Source: Bolinopsis microptera (lineage: Eukaryota > Ctenophora > Tentaculata > Lobata > Bolinopsidae). From it: a DNA stretch of 64,000 bases. Positions 20,836 to 30,314 of the stretch are shown here, piece by piece. The notes beneath the pieces are model-generated. The model ran no database searches. It was not told the DNA's origin and saw only the letters and a program-made list of their open reading frames with translations. Position 1 is the first letter of the stretch, and every line of letters begins with the position of its first letter. Position numbers and translations under genes: made by a program. The stretch is taken from NCBI RefSeq assembly GCF_026151205.1, contig NC_087079.1, positions 14,942,445-15,006,444 of the forward strand. The letters run 5' to 3'.

Positions 20836-21130
20836 TGGATGATGATTAATCACTCTACACTTGACTGTCACGTGACTTTTTTAACCGGTTCTCTAGCTGG
20901 TTCTGAACGACTTTTCGAAACCCTAACCCTCTAATCTGATCTTGTAGCGCGATGCGTTACTGTGCCGCGCCGCGCACTTAATAAGGCTTCTCACAGCTAG
21001 ATCGGCGAGATGCGCTATTGTGCCGCGCCGAGCTGCCATGAATTGACATCGTCAATTAAATCTGATCCCAATCCTAACCCTAACCCAATCCTTAACAAAA
21101 AATATGCTAAAACCCTAACCCTAACGAGAA
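20836..21130 (-). repeat. Right member of inverted repeat pair around the GPCR pseudogene
   Basis: Inverse of 14,951-15,165 with the same order of motifs (AGTGTAGAG, GTGACAGTCAAG, GGGTTAGGGTTTCGAA, GATCAGATT). It is interrupted by a family B micro-element at 20,942-21,058. Together the pair could be the ends of a ~6.2 kb unit that contains the receptor pseudogene. Confidence 0.7.
20942..21058 (+). mobile_element. Micro-element family B inside another repeat
   Basis: 117 bp, TTGTAGCGCGATGCG...CATCGTCAATTA, with a perfect 9-bp duplication AATCTGATC (20,933-20,941 and 21,059-21,067). The uninterrupted target can be read at 15,046-15,060, which proves the insertion. Confidence 0.9.
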
Positions 21131-21175
21131 ATTAGACTAACTTCCTTATACGGTCATATCACGTGATCGATACAG

Positions 21176-21268
21176 TTTTTTGCCAATATCTCGTCAGGAG
21201 AGCATTTTAACCCTATGTCATGGGGGCAGATTCGGAATCAGCGTCCGAAAATACATCGATTGGAAGTT
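21176..21268 (+). repeat. Repeat shared with the palindrome centre (28,753-28,845)
   Basis: Both places read AGAGCATTTTAACCCTA (one variant AAGCATTTTTACCCTA), then GTCATGGGGG and GATTCGGAATCAGCGTCC. One copy lies just outside the giant palindrome and the other in its centre, in the same orientation. Confidence 0.75.
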
Positions 21269-21752
21269 GGTTACAACCATCAGGGGCCCTTTTAGAACAA
21301 TCTCGAAGATCGACTGTAGAGTGATTTAGCACGCTCGTTTTATGTTCGCTAAAGATCAGATTCGCATAGTTTGCACTTCGACATGATTTATGATTATTGG
21401 TTAACGTCGTCATGGTGACTGTTGCTATGGTTACTAGAATATATTTTACCTTGTAAACTTCAAACATGATGAGCAGTATGGTGGCCGAGGAGGCTCATTT
21501 TTAAAAATAAAATAAAAAACCATACTCACGTGGCCGAGGAGGCTCATTCGGCCGAGGAGGATCATTTTTAAAAATGACCCTGCTCGGCCATGGCCGAGGA
21601 GTATCAAACAATATGACGGAAAAATGAGTCTCCTCGGCCATGGCCGAGGATTATCAAACAATATGACGGTGGCCGAGGAGGGCTCATTTAAAAAATAAAA
21701 TATAAAACCATACTCACGTGGCCGGAGGAGGCGTCATTCGGCCGAGGAGATC

Positions 21753-21803
21753 ATTTTCTCTTCTCTCTCTCTCGTCTCGTCTCTCTCTCTCTCTCTCTCT
21801 TTC

Positions 21804-21835
<32 letters not shown>

Positions 21836-21920
21836 TCTCCCTCTCTCTCATCTCTTCTCTCTCTCCTCTCTCTCATCTCTCTCTCTCTCTCTCTGTGTCT
21901 TTCTCTCTCTTTATCTCTTC

Positions 21921-21951
<31 letters not shown>

Positions 21952-21978
21952 CGCTCTCTCTCTCTCTCTCCTCTTCTC

Positions 21979-22016
<38 letters not shown>

Positions 22017-22069
22017 CTCTCTCTCATCTCGTCTCTCTCTCCTCTCCTCTCTCTCTCTCTCCTCTCTCA

Positions 22070-22121
<52 letters not shown>

Positions 22122-22183
22122 ATCTCAGCTCTCTCTCTCTCTTTCTTCGCTCTCTCTCTCTCTTCTCTCTCTCTCTCTCGTCC

Positions 22184-22223
<40 letters not shown>

Positions 22224-22224
22224 G

Positions 22225-22277
<53 letters not shown>

Positions 22278-22392
22278 TGTCTTTCTCTCTCTTTATCTCT
22301 CTTCTCCTCTCTCTCTCTCTCTCCTCTCCTCGGTCTCTTCTCTCTCTCTCTCTCTCTCTCTCTCGGCTCTCGCTCTCTCTCTCTCTCTCCTC

Positions 22393-22424
<32 letters not shown>

Positions 22425-22477
22425 GTCTCCTCTCTCATCTCTCTCTCTCTATCCTCTCTCTCTCTCTCTCTCTCTCA

Positions 22478-22523
<46 letters not shown>

Positions 22524-22533
22524 TCTCTCTCTC
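21753..22533 (+). repeat. Degenerate CT microsatellite in left arm
   Basis: About 780 bases of (CT)n with frequent C, T or G interruptions and an internal higher-order duplicate (CTGTGTCTTTCTCTCTCTTT occurs twice). The right arm has only about 220 bases of nearly pure GA at the mirror position. Open frames here on both strands are low-complexity artefacts. Confidence 0.9.
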
Positions 22534-22900
22534 AGGATCATTTTTAAAAAATGATCCTGCTCGCCATGGCCGAGCAGTAATCAAACAATATGACGGGAAA
22601 AATGAGCCTCCTCGCCAGGCCGAGCAGTATCAAAAAAATGAGCCTCCTCGGCCATGGCCGAGCAGTATCAAAAAAATGAGCCTCCTCGGCCATGGCCGAG
22701 GAGTATCAAACAATATGACGGGAAAATGAGCCTCCTCGGCCATGGCCGAGCAGGGTCAAAAAAATGAGCCTCCTCGGCCATGGCCGAGGAGTATCAAACA
22801 ATATGACGGGAAAATGAGTCTCCTCGGCCATGGCCGAGCAGTATCAAACAATATGACGGGAAAATGAGCCTCCTCGGCCATGGACGAGCAGTATCAAAAC
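22534..22900. repeat. CGGCCATGGCCGAG array, left arm
   Basis: Tandem units of about 33 and 53 bases. Each has the 16-base palindrome CTCGGCCATGGCCGAG (with variants) followed by AGTATCAAA and often CAATATGACGGGAAAATGAG. Similar units lie outside the CT tract at 21,481-21,750. The mirror array is at 38,421-38,880. Confidence 0.85.
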
Positions 22901-24166
22901 ATCGCGCGCGCAATGCGCGTCTTTTACTTCTTAACAATGTCACGCACAGCGGCTTACGTAAACAACAAGACAGCGTGGACTAACTAAGTTTGCATAATCA
23001 ATATTTCGACTCGAATTATAGAACGGACATGTCATTGTCATCATCTTTATACTTGAAATCTTTTTTACAAAATGAAACACAGATGTAAAATAATGAATTT
23101 ATAAGAGCATTATCCGAGAACCCTTAAACACTGCAATGAAACTCCGCTGAAAAATCCGTTAAGTAGGTGAGAATTTACCTACCATCGGAAAGTTCCAAAA
23201 TCTGTAGCTAAATTCAAAACGTTTACAATCATACACTCCTTGCACCTTGAGATACGGAGATTGAACAGCGAGACGGAAAATAAACGATGAGACAGATATT
23301 GAACACTAGGAGTTGGACGGACATTAAATACAAAGAGAACTATTTAACACGAGATAGAGATTGAAAACTGAAAGACAGATATTAAACACTGCACAGTGAG
23401 ACGGACAGTCAATACGCAGGGAAACACTGGGACGGTCATCAAACATTGAGGGAGACGGAGAATCGAGAGAGTTAACACTGAGTGACATAAACACTGATGT
23501 GCATGATTGTTGAACTACTCAAACTCTTTCCCCATTCAAAACATCAAATAACAAATGCTGTCAGTAGCAGATTGAAAAATAACATTGCATTACTTTAAGA
23601 TTAAAATTATAACCATTCTGAGCTGCGAAAGTAGCATTTGAAAGTGAATTTCAATCCTCCAACAAACTTTAGTAAAATACACGATGTCATATGTTTCAAA
23701 AGATTGTTATATTTTAATCTACCCTTGCTTATTTAATTAACCTCGTGCTATTTGCTAAAGAGAGAATAGCATTAGCAGATCTAGTTCACGTCTTCATATT
23801 TTCATTCAAGTCTGCGTGATGTAATTCGATGAAGCCACAAATCTCACAGAGCTACAGAATTCAGTGATCGTCTACAACACCAATAAAACCTGAAAAAAAT
23901 GGAAGTTATGATATACATTTTAGAAACTCCATTGCAACATATTGCAATAGATCATCTAATCCGGGGTATAGTATGATGTGAAATTTGAAAAGTATTTAAT
24001 ATAAAAGCAAATTGTTTATCTCGTTAGGAAAATTTATCACGGAACTCAGAAAAGAACTTTCCTCTGCCACTACACGAAGGCCAACGCAGTAAAATTTAAT
24101 GCTAAAGATATCTTTCTTCAAGATGCACTCTAAAATTTGGATCAGAATAATAAACAATGAACCTTA
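22901..24166. other. Left-arm noncoding DNA with a degenerate minisatellite
   Basis: Between about 23,240 and 23,510 a unit of roughly 25-30 bases (GAGACGGACATTAAACACT and variants) repeats about ten times with many changes. The rest has no coding signal. The same content is inverted at 37,152-38,420. Confidence 0.6.
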
Positions 24167-24382
24167 TGCCAAATTATTAGACGGAGATCGTCTACTGATA
24201 TTTCTCCGGAGTTTGCAGTTCCACGACCAGAGACCATCTACGGTAATTTTGTTGATTCTGTATGAATTAATCTCCGAGAAATTTTTGGAGAGCTTCATCT
24301 CCGTCTAATACAGTAGACGGAGCCGGAGAATCATCTCCGGAGATGATCTACGGGAAATGGACCTCCGTCTAATAATTTGGCA
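24167..24382. mobile_element. MITE with TA target, left arm
   Basis: 216 bp with inverted ends TGCCAAATTATTAGACGGAG, flanked by TA on both sides. Internal repeats of CTCCGTCTA and TCTCCGGAG. The 69-codon frame here is contained in the MITE and its edge and is not a gene. Mirror copy at 36,936-37,151. Confidence 0.8.
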
Positions 24383-27049
24383 TAATATCCGGCCATGGAA
24401 CTGGGGGGTAAACTGTTTTGGAAATATCTGTAAATTTTGAAAATGTTTTATTATAAATGATGGCAACGTTTCGACTAAGACGTTGCCACCTCGACAGTCT
24501 GTCTATTGTGTAATCAATTTTACCTAAGTTAAGTCAGAATTCACACACCATCTGTACCTCAAATAGTCCACTGGCAAAATCATTTTCTACAGAACCCATA
24601 TACTGTGGAATGGACTCTTTTAATTACAGGTAAGACAGATTGTGTCTGAATTGTTATCTTTCATTCAGAGACCGTGTAGATTATATAATATATATTAAGT
24701 AACTGCACTTACACAATTTTCTGGAATCATTGCAGTTGTGTGATAAGTTCATGTTTTAACTCTTAAGTAGTGTTCATGGTGATCATATTTTTGGATCCCA
24801 AAACTTGGGAAGCACTCAACACACCAGGCTGAAGCAAAACTTTCCCCATTTCACCGTACGAGGTAAGATGATCTAAAAGTATGTACTCAGCTTACAACTT
24901 TACTCGTGGGACGAGACGTCGTGACTTGAGCCCCGAAAATTATTGAAATTATATACAGTTAGTTATAAGTATGCATACATAAATATGATACCAAACAATG
25001 TACAATGTGGTTTGGCCATTGCTATATATTTAAAATAAAATAAATCTGCCATATAATTATAAAAAATTTAAAAAATAAACCTGAAGAAAGGAGATGGAGA
25101 GTACTGAGTAGTTTCACAAACATACATAGAATTAATTAAATGTTAGACAGAATAAATGCAAGCTTGTATCATTTTATTTTATTTCTCTAGCTCCCAATAC
25201 CCGTATTTTAGCCGTTCAATCTACTTTTAGTCATCATAACTGTCATTTATTTAACTTTCTTCCTATTGATCGATAATTTTTTTCATGACTTTTACAGCTT
25301 TACTCACTCCCGCATATTGTCATTCATCAGATCACTGTATAATAATGTGAACGTCTTTAACTAGAATTCCTCCTTCAGAAAATCAGAACTTGAGGTGCTG
25401 AAAAGATAAAGAAAACAAGGAAATCAAAGTCGGGGCCAAACACAATGAACAGTACAGCATTGTAGAGTAAAAAATAAACTCTTTTAAAATTGTGCCCTAC
25501 AGATCAGTACAATTAGTTGCACTGAACAGGTGGTATACAGTCCACTACAATTTAATAAAATGTCCACTGAAATCAGGAGCACAATAGCACCAGCTCAAGC
25601 TTGTTGACAACTTCTATACAATCATCATTGCTAAAAGTCGCCTAGGAATTCATAAAGCTGCAACATGCAGCCAACAATACAGCATGGACCTCAAGTGATT
25701 ATGACACCGCTGTTGATTAAAAATAACCTCCATCAACAAAAATGAGTAACCAGAGTAAGTATCGCAAAACATTCAAACAGAAATTGCCATTAAACTTTAG
25801 AACTACCAACAACTATTTACAGAATAAATGTTAGAAAAAAGGATAAAAAGTTATTCAAAAAGTACAACTTGTATGGTGACCTTTATTAAGAGGGAACTGC
25901 ATTGTTATTAATATTAGATATAAATCCACGATCTACATAAGCACTATTACACTCAGGTACTAGCATAAATTAATGATTTTCTTAGTGAATAAATAGATAC
26001 ATTTACAGTATACGTTAAATTTCGGTTATTCACAAATCACAGGCCGTTAGATTCATTGTCTCCTAGAGTCCTAGTGTAATGTGTAGTGTTTAGCGTGTAA
26101 GGCGTAGTGTTTAGTGTCAAATGTGGATGTGTAGTGTTTTGTGTCTCACAGCAACAAATACAAGCGATCATTAATTGTTGGATTTATACGATTATGATCT
26201 CAACTTTAATAATCTTAATCATTTAATCAAAACTTGGTTCAGTCTGCTCAGTAATATAAAATACTAGCAATAAATCAGTGTTTCAAAGTTGGTTGAAACT
26301 GTGGAGGAAAAGCTTGAAGGTATACGATTAAAAATAACTATTATAACTAACCAGGTTACAAGTTAGACAGTCAGTATGTTGCAGACTGCAGAGGTTGAGA
26401 GGTACATTAATCAGTCACAGTGTGAACTAAAGCATCTGGCTTTGGTCTGACTTCGTTTTCACCGCACTTAGATCGTTGCACTGCTTCAAATCATCTCCTA
26501 AACAGTTAAAAGCTAAAGCAGTTTAAACGAATAGTAACGCAAAATGTTTTTATTAAGAATGGACCACATTAAAATCAATAAATCTTCGGCTGCAACTTCA
26601 AATTGCTACATCAATCAAAATGGATACTTGAAGAGCCATAAAATGATGACATTATACAATAGACATTTTACAATATTATTCCCATTATACATTGAAAAAA
26701 CTACACAGGGAATTTAAACATAAATTTCGAGATACAATTCGAAAGGTTCAAATATCCAGACAAGATATAATTATAATAATACTGTTAGGTATCTGTGTGT
26801 GCACACAAAAATTCTTAACGACCTACTGACATTAAGCTAGTTTTTTATTGAAGAGTGAAAAATGTTAAACAGTATATATAATATATATACAATAAATTAA
26901 ATCAAGTGATGCAATTGGCAGAGCACAATCGTTAATCCTGAGCAATAGATATCGTCTATCCTTCGTAGCTCTTCTCCTCAGGTATCAGGTTGAAGGAGAC
27001 ATTGGATATAGGGGCGGTCCATGCCTTCTTTAGCTTTCCATGTACACCT
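24383..27049. other. Left-arm noncoding stretch, 2.7 kb
   Basis: No protein-coding exon or RNA gene recognised. It includes a short hairpin (GGCAACGTTTCGACTAAGACGTTGCC without its first base, near 24,463) and a GTGTAGTGTTTAG repeat near 26,080-26,140. Identical content, inverted, is at 34,270-36,935. Confidence 0.5.
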
Positions 27050-28482
27050 CTAACTGCTACTAGCACACTCCTCTTTAGTCTTTATATCCATGCTCAGGCG
27101 TGTCCTGATGTTACACATCACCTGGCTGTAGTCTTCCTTGGTCTTGGTGGCTATCAACACAGCAAGTTTCCTTATAAAACACTTGGCCTCAAGCTCATGT
27201 GCCATTCCTCCTGTAGTGGTAAATACAGGGAGGACAAAAATGACCCTTTCTTCAATTATTGTAGCACACTGTTCATGCATACTGGTTCTTTTTCTCATTC
27301 TCGTGCAGAGTGTAGAGCTGTGGCATGGTCTTTCCTTGATATGTAGGCGATTTAGGATTGAAAATACGCATGTCAAAGAAAGTCCTCTCAAATTTGCTCC
27401 ATACTCCTCTTGCTGATATATCGAGCCTAGCCTTATATCAGCATTGTTGCCCTTTTGTTGGAAGTTGGCTGATTCTATAGGTGTTAACAGGGGCTAAATC
27501 CTCAGCTCACATCCTTGGTCACCAGCCTAAGGTATTCAGCAACAGAGTCTCTCACGTTGTTATGACGGTAGTTCTTACAGTTGAGGATATGATTGTGATC
27601 ATTATTGGCTCCATAATCACAGATTCTTCAAGGGGTGTTAGGGATGTCCCAACCATACCAGAGATGAACAGCATCTCTGAAGTCTTGCTCGCTATATAAG
27701 CATACCCTAGCTGTTGAATGGGGAGACATGTTAGCCAAGCTCCTGACCCATGTTCTTGTACCAGTTGCAGTGACTCCCTAGTATTCTCATCCACTTCACT
27801 CATTATCTCAGCAAGCTCCTTCTTCAAGTGTAATTCTTTGACTAACTTGAGGCTGTTCACTCTGCCCTTTATCTTAATTTTATCCAACTTCATCAGGAAT
27901 GTTTCCTGGTCATAGATGAGGTCAACCAGCTCCTCTGTTATATTGAGTGACGTCTGGTATTCCTTTTCCGCGATCTCTACTGGCTTAACAATACCAACCA
28001 CCCCTCATCTTACAGGTAGCGCAGACATTCTCCTGCGCAGGTCAGTCACATTCCTACCAATAATTGCCGGAATGAACTTTTCTCTTGTACACTTCTCCAA
28101 TGGGATGAAGAGGTATTAATAGTGTTTTGGATGGTGCGCATCACAAAGGTCCACCGATGACAGAGGGCTTTGGTATACGATGATAGGGCTGCCTGAAGTT
28201 CATCAAGAGCAATTTCTGACAACTCTTCTACATCCTTCACCCATTTTTCTACTTTATTTTTTTGCATACGTCTCTCTAGCCTCCTCTCCACCTATCACTG
28301 TTCCCAGATGATGCTCCCCATCGCATGTGATCTCTATACCAGTATCTCCAAATAAAAACATGGCTGCTGGTAGTAGCGATTTTTCTTTTAGGCCCTTTAG
28401 GATAAGAATAGTCTTCACTTTCAAAATGCGCGCCGAGTTGAACTCGTTGACAGTCAAATGTTTTTGGTTTTACTAGAATCAC
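27050..28482 (-). pseudogene. RT-derived repeat protein, C-terminal part, left arm copy
   Basis: On the minus strand successive frames give pieces in the correct order. They are ITCDGEHHLGTVIGGEEA; WVKDVEELSEIALDELQAAL then CHRWTFVMRT; a helical region (KLVKELHLKKELAEIMSEV); SGAWLTCLPIQQLGYA; FRDAVHLWYGWDIPNTP; ARLDISARGVW; FFDMRIFNP; and VFTTTGGM...KLAVLIATKT. From memory this order matches the region after the reverse transcriptase in a repeat family common in cnidarian and fish genomes. The histidine/cysteine region and the D...FFD motifs suggest a nuclease-like end, which is inference. Frameshifts and stops, for example near 27,690 and 27,250, make it a pseudogene. I do not name the element family. 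Confidence 0.65.
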
Positions 28483-28566
28483 ATGTTAAAATAGCACTTA
28501 AGGACTTAATATAATGTCTTAAGGCCAGGAAATCTTACTGGCAGCTGGCAGTGGCCTAAGTACGGG

Positions 28567-28690
28567 CCTGTTGCGCGATGTGTTATTGTGCTGCGCCGCG
28601 CACTCAATTATGCTTCTCACTAGTGACTAGATCGTGGCAAGATGCGCTACTGTGCCTCGCCGAGCTGCGATGAATTTGCATCGTCAATTA
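28567..28690 (+). mobile_element. Family B micro-element at inner end of left arm
   Basis: TTGCGCGATGTGTTATTGTG...CATCGTCAATTA, close to the copy at 20,942. Its mirror image lies at 29,204-29,326 at the inner end of the right arm, so the palindrome centre is bounded by two head-to-head copies. Confidence 0.7.
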
Positions 28691-28704
28691 AGCACGTACA
28701 GCTG

Positions 28705-29188
28705 TGTAGTAAAAACAGTTTAGTAAGCTGCCTGCGTGCAAATTTTGACCGTAACGGTTTTTTGCCCATAACTCTCCAGGGAAGCATTTTTACCCTACGT
28801 CATGGGGGGTGATTCGGAATCAGCGTCCAAAAAGACACCGATTCAGATCAATATCACACCCAAAGGGCCTTTTCACAAGAATTTTCTTAAAATTTGGGCG
28901 AGCGATTTAGTAGGAGCGGTATTATATAGTATGCAGATCGGCGAGATGCGAAGGATTGACATCGTGAATCAACATCGGTTACCGAAAGTTTAAGGTTTAC
29001 CCATTGATACTCTTAAAATACTTGCTTCAAATATTAAGTCTATAATAAGAACGTCGACAAGACAGCAGTGAACAGCAGTTATCAGCTAGCAGTAATATAG
29101 TTGATACTAGCTTCACATAACCATGTTGCATGTGCTAACTGCGAATTTCGCGCAATGCAAATAAAAGGCTTTGGATAAAGCAATTGAT
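28705..29188. other. Palindrome centre, 484 bp single-copy spacer
   Basis: Contains the repeat shared with 21,176-21,268, a family B tail fragment (AGATCGGCGAGATGCGAAGG near 28,935) and a decayed family D fragment near 29,111-29,187 (TTCACATAACCATG...AAAGCAA). No gene. A transcript across this spacer would fold into a very long hairpin. Confidence 0.7.
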
Positions 29189-29472
29189 CAGCTGTACGTG
29201 CTTAATTGACGATGTAAATTCATCGCAGCTCGGCGAGGTACAGTAGCGCATCTTGCCACGATCTAGTCACTAGTGAGAAGCATAATTGAGTGCGCGGCGC
29301 AGCACAATAACACATCGCGCAACAGGCCCGTACTTAGGCCACTGCCAGCTGCCAGTAAGATTTCCTGGTCTTAAGACATTATATTAAGTCCTTAAGTGCT
29401 ATTTTAACATGTGATTCTAGTAAAACCAAAAACATTTGACTGTCAACGAGTTCAACTCGGCGCGCATTTTGA

Positions 29473-30243
29473 TTTTGATAGGTTATTAATATATTATATC
29501 AAATTGTTATTAAATTATTATAATAATTATTAAATTATAACATATAATTATTTATATATTATAACCTATAACAATATTTTCGAAATTCATTTCTGTACGA
29601 CTAATTTCTAATAACGACTAATTTAAATGCATCAAATATAATTCTGGCAAAATAATTAATTCTTAATGAAACCAAATTTTAGGTGCGCCGCGCATATTTT
29701 AGAAAATTTACACCGTAGTATGAAAATCGAGCGCTAAAGCAAATACTGCCATATTTTCACAAGAATACTTTAGTAATTTTTTAGTGTTATCGTTGCATTT
29801 CAAACCTCCTTTATTCACTTTATTAGGTTATCTTTTCGACGATTAATTTGATTACTATCTATGTTTTCTCGTATTGTCATTGATATGGAGTACACATTGA
29901 TGAAGGAATAAGGGACAGTCTAAATAGGAAAGATTTTAGAAGAGTCTTAAAAGATTCCAAAGATTGAGCCAATGATATGTGGCCTGGTAACAGGAAGTCC
30001 TTTGTACATCTTAGGAGCCACTACAGAGAAGTTACCCACACCAAACTTTGATAATCGGTAATGTAATACAGAATCGTGGATTATACCCGATAACTACTGG
30101 CCTGTAACAGCCGGCTACTAGCTTACAATTGATGCAAGCTTGGTGTGTGGATGACTCTGCAGCAGCAGGTTCTCTGAAGAAACTCGGGCTGTTGTAGGAT
30201 TTACTCAGTTTGAACGGTCCTAAGTTAGGCTACTTCCCCAAAA
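29473..30243. other. 771-bp segment present only in the right arm
   Basis: The left arm reads straight through the joint (mirror position about 28,411), so this is an insertion here or a deletion there. The first 130 bases are almost pure A+T. No open frame, inverted ends or target duplication beyond an A-rich joint are visible. Confidence 0.7.
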
Positions 30244-30314
30244 AAGTGAAGACTATTCTTATCCTAAAGGGCCTAAAAGAAAAATCGCTACTACCAGCAG
30301 CCATGTTTTTATTT

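Noticed and set aside
21718-22729. Long Ser/Leu- or Arg/Glu-rich open frames on both strands
   Set aside because: They are translations of the CT/GA microsatellite in several frames and have no codon structure; the same holds for 38,751-39,207.
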